Source: Amycolatopsis sp. MtRt-6 (GTDB lineage Bacteria; Actinomycetota; Actinomycetes; Mycobacteriales; Pseudonocardiaceae). Taken from it: a DNA stretch of 64,000 nucleotides. The first letter of the stretch is position 1; every line of letters begins with the position of its first letter. Shown here in pieces: positions 7,994-16,185 of the stretch. A model generated the notes under the pieces. It was given only the letters and a program-made list of their open reading frames with translations, searched no databases and was not told the DNA's origin. Location of the stretch: positions 22,038-86,037 of the forward strand of contig NZ_JADWPD010000044.1 of the NCBI RefSeq assembly GCF_017308975.1, in the 5' to 3' direction. Position numbers and translations under genes: made by a program.

Positions 7994-9274
7994 TCAGGCC
8001 TTTTCGGCGACCGCAAGCATCGCGCGGGTGATCACGGCGAGGTCGTCGTCAGTCGAAACGTACGGCGGCATGGCGTAAACGAGGTCCCGGAACGGCCGCA
8101 GCCACGCGCCGTGCGCCGTGGCGACCTCGGTGGCGACCGCCATGTCGACAGGGTGATCGAGCTGCAGCACGCCGATCCCGCCCAGTACCCGGACATCGGC
8201 GACCGCGGGCAGGTCGCGCGCCGGGGCGAGGCCGTCGAGCAGGGCCTTTTCGATCCGGGTGACGTCGCCGCGCCAGCGGCCGTCGGCGAGCAGGCCGAGG
8301 GAGGCGTTGGCGACGGCCGAGGCGAGCGGGTTGCCCATGAAGGTGGGGCCGTGGGCGAGGACGGGCAGTTCGCCCCGCGCGATCCCGGCGGCGACTTCCG
8401 GGGTGCAGAGGGCGGCGGCCATGCTGAGGTAGCCCCCGGTGAGCGCCTTGCCGACGCACAGGACATCGGGCGTGACACCGGCGTGCTCGGCGGCGAACAG
8501 CGCACCGGTGCGCCCGAAGCCGGTGGCGATCTCGTCGAAGACGAGGAGAACGTCGTGCGCTGCGGTGATTTCGCGCAGGGCACGCACGTAGGCGGGGTGG
8601 TGGAACCGCATGCCGCCGGCGCCCTGCACGACGGGTTCGACGATCACCGCGGCCAGTTCGTCCCGGTGCCGCTCGATTCCGGCGGCCAGAACGTCCACAT
8701 AGGACGGTTCGGGCGGGGTGTCGAACCCGGACGGCGGCGCGGGCACGAAGACCTGTTCGGGGAGGACACCGCGCCAGAGCAAGTGCATGCCGCCGTCTGG
8801 GTCGCAGACGCTCATCGGCGTGAAGGTGTCCCCGTGGTAGCCACCGCGCCAGGTGAGCAGCTTGTGTTTGCCGGCGCGCCCGCGGGAACGTTGGTACTGC
8901 AGGCACATCTTCGCGGCGACCTCGACGGAGACCGAGCCGGAGTCGCAGAGGAAGACGTGCTCCAGGCCGTCCGGGCTGAGGTCGACGAGGGTCTTGGCGA
9001 GGGTGATGGCGGGTTCGTGGGTGAGGCCGCCGAACATGACGTGGCTCATCCGCCCGGCCTGAGCGGTGAGGGCGGCGTCGAGCACGGGGTGCCGGTAGCC
9101 GTGGATGGCGGACCACCAGGAGGACATGCCGTCGACGAGCTGCCGCCCGTCGGCGAGCGTCAGCCGGACGCCGCTCGCTTCGGTGACCAGCAGGGACGGC
9201 ACCTTCGCCGGCATGGGCGCGTAGGGGTGCCAGACGTGCTGGGCATCGAGGGCGAGCAGGCCGGCGGAGTCCAT
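7994..9274 (-). CDS. bioA: Adenosylmethionine-8-amino-7-oxononanoate aminotransferase
   Basis: 426-residue class III PLP aminotransferase that uses SAM as amino donor to make 7,8-diaminopelargonate. Typical BioA features are the N-terminal HVWHPYAPM, the DGMSSWWSAIHGY substrate region, the FDEIATGFGRTG motif with the PLP-binding Asp, and the PLP lysine in VGKALTGGY. The ATG at 9274 was chosen because homologues start near MDSAGLLALD; the frame stays open upstream but that part is unlike BioA. The P450 gene ends 22 bp upstream, suggesting one transcript. bioF is not present in this cluster. Confidence 0.96.
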   Translation of the reverse strand: MDSAGLLALDAQHVWHPYAPMPAKVPSLLVTEASGVRLTLADGRQLVDGMSSWWSAIHGYRHPVLDAALTAQAGRMSHVMFGGLTHEPAITLAKTLVDLSPDGLEHVFLCDSGSVSVEVAAKMCLQYQRSRGRAGKHKLLTWRGGYHGDTFTPMSVCDPDGGMHLLWRGVLPEQVFVPAPPSGFDTPPEPSYVDVLAAGIERHRDELAAVIVEPVVQGAGGMRFHHPAYVRALREITAAHDVLLVFDEIATGFGRTGALFAAEHAGVTPDVLCVGKALTGGYLSMAAALCTPEVAAGIARGELPVLAHGPTFMGNPLASAVANASLGLLADGRWRGDVTRIEKALLDGLAPARDLPAVADVRVLGGIGVLQLDHPVDMAVATEVATAHGAWLRPFRDLVYAMPPYVSTDDDLAVITRAMLAVAEKA

Positions 9275-9296
9275 CCTCGAATTAAAACAGTGGCGC

Positions 9297-10511
9297 TCAG
9301 CCGAACCGCACCGGCAGCACCTCCAACCCGTGCACCAGCGAACTCTGCCGATACACCAGCTCGTCCGGCTTGCCGTCCAGCGCGATCTCCGGGAACCGCT
9401 CGAGCAAGCCGCCCAGTGCGATCTCCGCCTCCAGCCGGGCCAGCGGCGCCCCCACGCAGTAGTGGATCCCGTGCCCGAAGGCCAGGTGCCCGCCGGCCGC
9501 GCGCGTGATGTCCAGCTTGTCCGGCTCCGGGTACCGCTCCGCATCCCGGTTCGCCCCCAGCAGGGACACCAGTACGAACTCGCCCGCCGGGATCGTCACG
9601 CCGCCGACTTCCACCGGCTCCGCCGTGAACCGCAGCGTCGCCAGGTGGATCGGGCCGTCGAAACGCAGGAACTCCTCGACCGCGCCCGGCAGCAACTCCG
9701 GCTCCGCGCGCAGGCGGGCCAGCTGCTCCGGCTCGCGCAGCAGCGCCAGCACGCCGTTCGCGATCAGGTTGACCGTGGTCTCGTGCCCGGCGACCAGCAG
9801 CAGGAACGCCATCGACACCAGCTCGGGCTCGGACAGCGAATCGCCGTCGTCGCTCGCGTGCACCAGGTCCGACAGCAGGTCTTCGGCCGGCTCGGCGCGC
9901 TTCTGGGCGATCAGGCCGGTCAGGTAGCCGAACATGCTCGCCGCCGCGGCCTGCATCTCCTCCGGGCGCGCCGCCGCGCTCAGCAGCGTCTTGGACCAGC
10001 CGGCGAACTCCGTGCGGTCCTCTTCGCGCACGCCGAGCAGCTCGCAGATCACCGTGATCGGCAGCGGCGCGGCGAACGACGCCACCAGGTCGGCCCGCTC
10101 GCTCCCGGCCAGCCCGTCGAGCAGTTCCGCGGTGATCTCCTCGACCCGTGGCCGCAGCCGGGCCACCGTCCGCGCGGTGAACGCCTTGTTCACCAGCTTC
10201 CGCAGCCGCGTGTGGTCCGGCTGGTCCGAGTTGAGCATGTGCTGGCTGAGGTCCTGCCCGAAGCCGCTCATCTGGGCCTCCGGCGGCAGCTTCGCCTCGA
10301 ACAGCTCACGGATCCGCTGGCTGTTCTTCCGCAGCCGCGGATCGGCCAGCAGCGCCCTGGCCTCCGCGAACCCGGTGACCAGGTAGCACGGCAGCCCCCG
10401 CGGTGGCAGCCGCACCAGGCGCACCGGGCCGCCGCCGCGCAGCATCTCCGAGAACAGGTGCGCGTCCTGCGCGAAGTCCTCCGCCACCTCGAGGATCTCG
10501 TCGCTCGTCAT
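9297..10511 (-). CDS. Cytochrome P450, CYP107-like, possibly BioI-like
   Basis: 404 residues, a soluble bacterial P450. The I-helix oxygen-binding motif is AGHETT, and an EEFLR sequence supplies the K-helix ExxR. The haem loop FGHGIHYCVG puts the thiolate ligand at C352. The ATG at 10511 is preceded by GGGGG; a GTG four codons upstream (10523) is the alternative. It lies between an SRPBCC gene and bioA with only 24 and 22 bp gaps. In Bacillus, a P450 of the CYP107 group (BioI) cuts fatty-acyl chains to pimelate for biotin, so a similar role is possible. Actinomycetes carry many unrelated CYP107-type enzymes, so this is only a hypothesis. No ferredoxin gene lies beside it. Confidence 0.9.
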   Translation of the reverse strand: MTSDEILEVAEDFAQDAHLFSEMLRGGGPVRLVRLPPRGLPCYLVTGFAEARALLADPRLRKNSQRIRELFEAKLPPEAQMSGFGQDLSQHMLNSDQPDHTRLRKLVNKAFTARTVARLRPRVEEITAELLDGLAGSERADLVASFAAPLPITVICELLGVREEDRTEFAGWSKTLLSAAARPEEMQAAAASMFGYLTGLIAQKRAEPAEDLLSDLVHASDDGDSLSEPELVSMAFLLLVAGHETTVNLIANGVLALLREPEQLARLRAEPELLPGAVEEFLRFDGPIHLATLRFTAEPVEVGGVTIPAGEFVLVSLLGANRDAERYPEPDKLDITRAAGGHLAFGHGIHYCVGAPLARLEAEIALGGLLERFPEIALDGKPDELVYRQSSLVHGLEVLPVRFG

Positions 10512-10535
10512 GTCAGCCCCCACAGTCCAGCCGCG

Positions 10536-10949
10536 TCAGCGCTCGGCGAGTGCCGCCACGACGCGCTCGGTCACGTCCTGCCAGTATGCCCGCTGTTCCG
10601 CGCGCTCTTCCGCGTCCGCAAGCCATTCCTGGTGGAACCGCAGCGTCGTCCTGGCCCCCGAGCCGCTCAGCCGCACCTGCACGGTCGAGTCGTGGTCCCA
10701 GTCGCTCGGCCGCCACGTGAGCCGCACCCGGTCGCCGCCGACGAAGCTGCGGATCTCGCCCACCGTGCCGTTGGCCGTTTCGTACTCCGCGCCCGCTTCC
10801 CGGGGCAGCTCGACACCGGGGCCGAGCCAGATCGCGACGCCGTCCCGGCTGACCAGGAAGTCCCACACGGCCTCGGCCGGGTACGGCAAGGTCCGCGAGA
10901 CACCGATCTGCCACCCGGCATCGGCTGTCTTCCCCACTGAAGAAGTCAT
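10536..10949 (-). CDS. SRPBCC (AHSA1-like) domain protein
   Basis: 137 residues forming a single START/Bet v1-type fold: YPAEAVWDFL near the N-terminus, W-rich middle (LTWRPSDWD) and a C-terminal amphipathic helix (VTERVVAAL). Members bind hydrophobic ligands or act as polyketide cyclases or stress-linked chaperone cofactors. The stop lies 24 bp before the P450 start, so the two are probably co-transcribed, and the protein might present a hydrophobic substrate. Specific ligand unknown. Confidence 0.8.
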   Translation of the reverse strand: MTSSVGKTADAGWQIGVSRTLPYPAEAVWDFLVSRDGVAIWLGPGVELPREAGAEYETANGTVGEIRSFVGGDRVRLTWRPSDWDHDSTVQVRLSGSGARTTLRFHQEWLADAEERAEQRAYWQDVTERVVAALAER

Positions 10950-11013
10950 GCCCGCATCTTCGCACCGGGGTACGACAAAAACGGCGACCGGCCCGGGTGG
11001 AGGATGGGAACCC

Positions 11014-11628
11014 GTGCGCTACCGCCCGATCTCCCCCGCCGTCCTGGCCGGCGAACTGACCGACCGCATCGACGCGCTCCCCGGGCCGCGGCTCGCGGTG
11101 GCCGTCGACGGCGCGGCGGGCGCGACCGGGACCGCGGACCTCGCGGACGCCCTGGTCGACCCGCTGCGCCTGCGCGGCCGCGCCACCCTGCGCGTGTCGG
11201 CGCGCGACTTCCTGCGCCCCGCGTCGCTGCGCTTCGAGCACGGCCGCACCAACCCCGACGCCCGCTACACGGACTGGCTCGACCTCGGTGCCCTCCGTCG
11301 CGAAGTCCTGGACCCGCTGAAGGGGTCCGGCGAGATCCTGCCGTCGCTGTGGGACGCCGAACGCGACCGCGCGACCCGCGCCGCACGGGTGCCGCTGCCC
11401 GAAGGCGGCGTCGTGCTCCTCGACGGCGAACTGCTGCTCGGCGCCGGGCTGGCCTTCGACCTGGCCGTGCACCTGTGGCTCTCCCCCGTCGCCCTGCGCC
11501 GCCGCGTGCCGGACGCCTGGGCGGTCCCGGCCTACGAACGCTACGAGGAGGAGGTCGGCCCGGGTTCGCTCGCCGACGTCGTCGTGCGCGTCGACGATCC
11601 CCGGCACCCGGCGCTCTACACGCCTTAG
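11014..11628 (+). CDS. Uridine kinase-like protein with degenerate P-loop
   Basis: 204 residues resembling actinobacterial proteins labelled uridine kinase. The expected Walker A region reads AVDGAAGATGT (residues 28-38), lacking the GK[ST] lysine, while FEHGRTNPDARYTDWLDL and the ERYEEEVGP region match the family's later part. ATP use is therefore doubtful. GTG at 11014 with GGAGG upstream was chosen. It is divergent from the SRPBCC gene across a 64-bp gap and convergent with pimB', overlapping it by 4 bp. Confidence 0.65.
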   Translation: MRYRPISPAVLAGELTDRIDALPGPRLAVAVDGAAGATGTADLADALVDPLRLRGRATLRVSARDFLRPASLRFEHGRTNPDARYTDWLDLGALRREVLDPLKGSGEILPSLWDAERDRATRAARVPLPEGGVVLLDGELLLGAGLAFDLAVHLWLSPVALRRRVPDAWAVPAYERYEEEVGPGSLADVVVRVDDPRHPALYTP

Positions 11629-12782
11629 CGGACGACGGCCACCGGGTCGCCGTCCAGCAGGCCGGACAGCCGCCGCGCCAGGACGTCCCAGCGCCAGTTC
11701 GCCGTCACCCACTCGCGCCCGGCCTCGCCCATCCGGCGCGCGCGCACCGGGTCGGCCAGCAGGCTGGCCAGGGTTTCGCCGAGCTGGCCGACGTCCCGGC
11801 CGTCGACGACGTGCCCGGTGACCTCGTCGAGCACCGCCTCGGGCGCCCCGCCGGAGTTGCCGGCGACCACCGGCAGCCCGGTCGCCGAGGCCTCCAGGTA
11901 GACGATGCCGAGCCCTTCGACGTCGAGGCCCCTGCCCCGGGTGCGCGCGGGCATCGCGAAGACGTCGCCCGCGGTGTAGTGCGCGGGCAGCTCGGCCCAC
12001 GGCACCGACCCGGTGAGCACGACGTCGCGCTCCAGGCCCAGCTCGGTGACCAGGCCGGCGAGCTTCTTGCGGTAGGGACCACCGCCGACGATCAGCAGCG
12101 CCGCGTCCGGCACGCGCTCGCGGATCGACGGCAGCGCGCGGATCAGCTGATCCTGGCCCTTGCGCGGGACCAGCCGGGAGACGCAGACGACGGTCGGCCG
12201 GTCGCCGAGGCCGTGCCGGGCGCGGATCTCCGCGCGGGCGGCCGGATCCGGCCGGAACACCTCGGTGTCGACCCCGGACGGCAGCAGCTCCAGCCCGGCC
12301 AGCGCGCCGAAGGCCGCGGCGAAGCGGCTGCGGGTGTACCGGCTGACGTAGGTGACGACGTCGGTCGTGTCGCCGATCCGCCGCAGTGCCTGCCGGGACG
12401 CCGGCAGCATCGACCAGCCGACCTCGTGGCCGTGCGTCGACGCGACGACGCGGCGGGCCCCGGCCCGGCGCAGCGGGTGCCCCAGCAGCGCGAGCGGCGC
12501 CGCCGCGCCGAACCAGACGGCTTCGCAGTCCCGCGCCCGCATGATCTGCTTCGCCCGGCGGAGCACGTCCGGCGTCGGCAGCATCAGCGACGTGGGGTGC
12601 CGGACGACCTCGAACGGCGCCTCGGCGTCGAATTCCTCGTGCGACCCCGTCCGCGACTCCCACGACGGCGCGTAGACGACCAGGTCGTCCGCCGGCAGCC
12701 GGGTGGCGAGGGAGTTCAGGTAGTTCTGGATCCCCCCGGGCCGGGGTGGGAAGTCGTTGGTCACGAGGAGGGTCTTGAGCAC
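11625..12782 (-). CDS. pimB: GDP-mannose-dependent PIM mannosyltransferase PimB'
   Basis: 385 residues, the same length as Rv2188c. GT4 (GT-B fold) glycosyltransferase with N-terminal TNDFPPRPGGIQNYL, a central HGHEVGWS, the donor-binding SRLVPRKGQD and the ExxxxxxE-type region EGLGIVYLEASATGLPVV. PimB' adds the second mannose to phosphatidylinositol mannoside at the inner membrane face, an early step toward PIMs and lipoarabinomannan. The neighbouring NlpC/P60 gene upstream matches the Rv2188c-Rv2190c context, which raises confidence in this subfamily over other GT4 enzymes. Confidence 0.88.
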   Translation of the reverse strand: MLKTLLVTNDFPPRPGGIQNYLNSLATRLPADDLVVYAPSWESRTGSHEEFDAEAPFEVVRHPTSLMLPTPDVLRRAKQIMRARDCEAVWFGAAAPLALLGHPLRRAGARRVVASTHGHEVGWSMLPASRQALRRIGDTTDVVTYVSRYTRSRFAAAFGALAGLELLPSGVDTEVFRPDPAARAEIRARHGLGDRPTVVCVSRLVPRKGQDQLIRALPSIRERVPDAALLIVGGGPYRKKLAGLVTELGLERDVVLTGSVPWAELPAHYTAGDVFAMPARTRGRGLDVEGLGIVYLEASATGLPVVAGNSGGAPEAVLDEVTGHVVDGRDVGQLGETLASLLADPVRARRMGEAGREWVTANWRWDVLARRLSGLLDGDPVAVVR

Positions 12783-12818
12783 GCCCCAGAGGCTAGCTGT
12801 GCCGTCCGGGGACGGCGA

Positions 12819-12850
12819 AGGGGCGGCACCGCGTGTGCGGTACCGCCCCT
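12819..12850 (-). terminator. Terminator of the NlpC/P60 gene
   Basis: Hairpin AGGGGCGGcACCGC-gtgt-GCGGTaCCGCCCCT (14-bp arms, one mismatch) immediately after the minus-strand stop at 12865 and before the pimB' start. It separates the two genes transcriptionally. Confidence 0.8.
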
Positions 12851-12864
12851 CCTTGCTGCCTGGG

Positions 12865-13920
12865 TCACGACGTCGGGCGTCGCGCTCCCGAGTACTGGCT
12901 CTGCAGCGGCGAGATCTTCACGACGTCACCGGTGTCGGGCGCGTGCACCATCTTGCCGTCGCCGATGTACATGCCGACGTGCGAAACGGGCGAGTAGAAG
13001 AACACGAGGTCGCCCGGCTGGAGCTGGTCGCGCGGCACCGCGGCGCCGAAGGTGGACTGCTCACGGCTGGTCCGCGGGATGGTCAGCCCGGCCTGCTTGT
13101 ACGCCCACGACGTCAGGCCCGAGCAGTCGAAGGTGGTCGGGCCGGTGGAGCCGTACACGTACGTGCTGCCGAGCTTGCTCAGCGCGGCGTTCACGGCCGC
13201 CTGCGCGGCCGCGGTGGGCGCCTTGATGTTGGTGGGCGCGTCCCCACCAACATCCCGCTGCGCGGCCTTGTCGGCGGCGCTGAGGTTGCGGTTGGCCGCC
13301 TTGAGCTGGTCGATCTGGTCGTTGAGGGTCTTCTGCTTGGCCTTGATGTCCTCGGTCAGCTTGGCCGCGGCGTCCCGCGCGTCCTGCGCGCGCTTCGCGG
13401 CGTCGCTGGCCTTGGCCGCGGCGTCGGTGGCCTGCCGGACGGAGCCGGTGAGGTTGTCCATCGCGGCGTTCTTGCCGGTCGCGAGCACCTCGAGCGCCGA
13501 GGAGCGGTCGAGGAAGTCCTGGGTGGACGTGCCCGCCAGCAGCGCCGACAGCTTGTTCAGCTGGACACCGCTGGTGAACGACGCACCGGCGAACTTGTCG
13601 ACCTCGGTCTGGTACTTCTTCTGGCTTTCCGACGCCTGGGCGGCCTGGTCCTTCGCCGCGTTGACGTCGGCGGTGGCCTTGTCCAGGTCGGCCTGCTTCT
13701 TCTTCAGGTCGTCCTGGGCCGAAAGCAGGTCTTCGTTGAGCTTCTCGGCCTGGGCCGCGAGGTCGCGGTACTGGGCGAGGGCGTCGGAGCCGGTGGGCGG
13801 GGTCTGGAGAACGGGGACGGGGGCGGCGATGGCCGACGGCTGGGCCACGGTGACGAGAGTGATCACCGAGGCCGCGGCGAGGGCACCTGAAACCACGCGC
13901 CTGAGGGAATGCGACTGCAC
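12865..13920 (-). CDS. Secreted NlpC/P60 peptidoglycan hydrolase with coiled coil
   Basis: 351 residues. A signal peptide (RRVVSGALAAASVITLVTVA, ending near AIA|AP) is followed by a long Ala/Lys/Asp-rich coiled coil (about residues 40-225). A C-terminal NlpC/P60 domain carries catalytic C266 (FDCSGL), H314 (SHVGMYIG) and H326. It should cut stem peptides of peptidoglycan outside the cell; Rv2190c is the mycobacterial counterpart by position. GTG at 13920 was chosen because AAAGGAG lies about 12 bases upstream and the signal peptide follows. It has a long non-coding leader. Confidence 0.9.
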   Translation of the reverse strand: MQSHSLRRVVSGALAAASVITLVTVAQPSAIAAPVPVLQTPPTGSDALAQYRDLAAQAEKLNEDLLSAQDDLKKKQADLDKATADVNAAKDQAAQASESQKKYQTEVDKFAGASFTSGVQLNKLSALLAGTSTQDFLDRSSALEVLATGKNAAMDNLTGSVRQATDAAAKASDAAKRAQDARDAAAKLTEDIKAKQKTLNDQIDQLKAANRNLSAADKAAQRDVGGDAPTNIKAPTAAAQAAVNAALSKLGSTYVYGSTGPTTFDCSGLTSWAYKQAGLTIPRTSREQSTFGAAVPRDQLQPGDLVFFYSPVSHVGMYIGDGKMVHAPDTGDVVKISPLQSQYSGARRPTS

Positions 13921-14365
13921 GGTCGCGCGGGTCTCCTTTGCGTCTCGGCCGCCGTCGGGGACCGGGGCACTGAAGAGGCCGGGGAGTTCCTCTTCGCCGC
14001 TGTCCCGCCACCACGCACCCGAACCGTGCGCTTTTGCCATGCACGAGCCGCAACAGGTGAAGCACGCGGTGGTGGTTCCGGTTCCCAGCTTCCCGACAAA
14101 GCTGCGTCCGGCGGCGATCTCGCGTCGCCGTCTCCACCGACGGCCGGGGGCCACGAGATCTCGGACAGGTTACGAAAAGAGCGCCACCGCGTCCACCACC
14201 TCTCGGCCAAAAACTGTGCGTGACACCGCTGAACACCATCGGACCAGGGAGGGAGAAGACATGTGATGGCCGTTACACGCTGGGGATTCTCCGGCGCGCT
14301 TTTCGACTACCGACCGTTCACCGATTCAATCGACCATTCGGCGCGCCGTCACGAAACGGTGGAAA
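13921..14365 (-). other. Long structured leader and promoter region of the NlpC/P60 gene
   Basis: 445 bp without a credible gene. Read on the minus strand it contains a long hairpin: GATCTCG (14154-14160) and CGAGATC (14117-14123) enclose a CCGTC-GGTGGA-GACGG stem. A second stem-loop, GAAGAGG...CCTCTTC, lies at about 13974-13997. AAAGGAG precedes the start. Actinobacterial cell-wall hydrolase genes often have riboswitch leaders, but the c-di-AMP (ydaO) core motifs could not be matched. Bases 14270-14365 show nothing recognisable. Confidence 0.4.
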
Positions 14366-14623
14366 TCAGGCCGTGCGCCGGATCGGTTCTTCGACCAGCC
14401 GCAACCGGGGCACCATCCCGGCTTCGGCCAGCGCGTCGACCGCGCGCCGCTCGTCGGCGTCCCACACCACGGCGGGTGGCGCGCCGAGCAGCACGCTCAC
14501 CACGCAGTCGTGGCAGGAGATGCCGCGCACCACGCAGCGGTCGCAATCGACCACCAGGTTCTCGATGTCCGAAACGGCGATGTGCGAGACGTCCACTGCG
14601 GACAGCTCGGGGGTGCCGGTCAT
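14366..14623 (-). CDS. Small Cys-cluster protein, unknown function
   Basis: 85 residues, starting at an ATG preceded by AGGAGG with 5-6 bases spacing; the open frame continues upstream to 14680 but that part has no signal. A central CDRC...CHDC pair (CxxC-x6-CxxC, within DCDRCVVRGISCHDCVV) suggests a zinc or Fe-S site. The N-terminal half is short and acidic, and the C-terminal part has a helix (RRAVDALAEAGM). It lies 67 bp downstream of the NYN-domain gene on the same strand and may share its transcript. I do not recognise a named family. Confidence 0.7.
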   Translation of the reverse strand: MTGTPELSAVDVSHIAVSDIENLVVDCDRCVVRGISCHDCVVSVLLGAPPAVVWDADERRAVDALAEAGMVPRLRLVEEPIRRTA

Positions 14624-14690
14624 GGGGTCCTCCTCACGTCGGGATCGACTGAGGAGGACGGTAGGCGCCACCACCGACAATTTCCGGCGG

Positions 14691-16088
14691 TCAGACCCTC
14701 GACAGGCGACTGACCAGCACGGATGACGGCGCGGGATGGGCGCCGCGGCCGCGCACCGAGTCCGCGACCGCGCGATCCGACGTCGCGACGACCATCGGCC
14801 GCCCGGCCGGCTCGGCCGCGACGAGGTTGCGGATGACGTCGTCGGCCAGCACCCCGCGGTCGGAGAACAGCACCCGCACCCCGCGGGGCACCGAAGCCGG
14901 GACGGACAGCACGCCGGCGCCGTCGAAGACGACGGTGACCTCGGCGGACGTGCGCGCGGCCAGCGCGGACAGCTGGTGGATCAGCCGGTCGCGCTGGTCG
15001 GCGAGCGCCAGTTCCGGGTAGCCGGTCTTGGTGACGTTGTAGCCGTCGACGATCAGGTGCACGTTGGGCAGCGCGAGGTAGCGGTCCAAGGTGGAGACAT
15101 CGGCGATCTTGCCGCCCTGGCCGGTGCCGGAGCTGGCGCCGCGCACCATGTCGGCCGGGCGGGCGCCACGCGCGCCGAGGGCGAGCTCGCGGCGGAGGCC
15201 GGTGACGGCGCCGTCGATCGTGTCGATGAGCAGGGCGAGCCGCACCTCGTCGGCCTGCCGGGCCTCGCGCGCGGACTGGCGGGCGATCTCGGCGTCGGCG
15301 ACCGCGCGTTCGGCACGGGCGCGCTCGCCGGCGACGCGCTGGCGTTCGCGTTCGAGCTGGGCGTTCAGGGCGGCGATCTCGTCGATCCGGGCCGCGGAAC
15401 CGCGTTCGGCCTCCGCGGACGCCGCTTCGGCCGCGTCCCGGGCCTGGCGCAGCTGGACGCCCTGTTCGCGAAGGCGCTTCAGCAGCTTCTCGACTTCGCC
15501 CTCGCGCTCGCCCCGGGCGCTCTCCGCGGCTTGCTTCGCCTCCGCGAGCTCCGCGCGGACCTGGGCGAGCTCGGCTTCGAGCCGCTGGGAGCGGGCGAGC
15601 GCGGCGTCGCGTTCGGCGCGCAGGGCGTTTTCCTCGGCGTTCTTGGCGACCAGCCGGACGCGCCCGGCGGCCCCGGACTCGCCGAGGAGGACGGCGGCGG
15701 CCGCCGCGGCGACGGAGTCGGTGGCGTTGGGGTCGAGGGCGTCGGTGCGGTGCTCGCGCAGCCACTCGATGACGGCGGTCCGGAACTGGGCGGAGTCGGC
15801 CAGCGCCGCGAGCAGGGCGGCGCCGCCGAGCTTGGCGCGCTTGGCCGGGGCGAACTTGGCGACGGGCCGCAGCTGGCGGGGCACGTCGGTGGCGGGCAGC
15901 TTGGCGACGGCGGCCGCGGCGAGCTCGGCGATCCGGTCGCGGACCGGTTCGGGCAGGGCGGGCCAGCCGGCCGGATCGGGATGTCCGGCCTGGTCAGCGG
16001 CCTCCTCGGCCGGCTCGGGGCGCGACGCGACGCCCGAGGGACCCACGGGGTCCTCCGGCGGCTCCGGCACGAGCGGCTGCGGGTGCAT
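14691..16088 (-). CDS. NYN (PIN-like) domain protein with coiled coil
   Basis: 465 residues. The Pro-rich N-terminus is followed by a helical region (residues ~50-160), then a long coiled coil rich in Ala, Arg and Glu (~165-305). The C-terminal NYN/YacP-like ribonuclease fold begins at HLIVDGYNVTKTGYP, with later acidic positions in VTVVFDGAG and VLADDVIRNL. NYN domains are PIN-type nuclease folds acting on RNA. ATG at 16088 was chosen because upstream codons are non-conserved. It is divergent from the exonuclease gene at 16186, sharing a 97-bp promoter region. Confidence 0.8.
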   Translation of the reverse strand: MHPQPLVPEPPEDPVGPSGVASRPEPAEEAADQAGHPDPAGWPALPEPVRDRIAELAAAAVAKLPATDVPRQLRPVAKFAPAKRAKLGGAALLAALADSAQFRTAVIEWLREHRTDALDPNATDSVAAAAAAVLLGESGAAGRVRLVAKNAEENALRAERDAALARSQRLEAELAQVRAELAEAKQAAESARGEREGEVEKLLKRLREQGVQLRQARDAAEAASAEAERGSAARIDEIAALNAQLERERQRVAGERARAERAVADAEIARQSAREARQADEVRLALLIDTIDGAVTGLRRELALGARGARPADMVRGASSGTGQGGKIADVSTLDRYLALPNVHLIVDGYNVTKTGYPELALADQRDRLIHQLSALAARTSAEVTVVFDGAGVLSVPASVPRGVRVLFSDRGVLADDVIRNLVAAEPAGRPMVVATSDRAVADSVRGRGAHPAPSSVLVSRLSRV

Positions 16089-16185
16089 TGGTCCAGGGTA
16101 GGCCCCGCCCCCGCATCCCGCGCCGCGCGCCACACGGACCGGCCACGCGCGGAAACTGTCGGTGGTCGCCCCTACAGTCCCGGCC

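Noticed and set aside
13921..14154. N-terminal extension of the NlpC/P60 protein
   Set aside because: The frame is open to 14154, but the signal peptide would become internal, and AAAGGAG precedes the GTG at 13920.
13921..14220. c-di-AMP (ydaO) riboswitch before the NlpC/P60 gene
   Set aside because: The expected conserved blocks (GGTGAATC and the AGCTAACCTCG end) could not be found on the minus strand; only a GGGAACC-like word fits.
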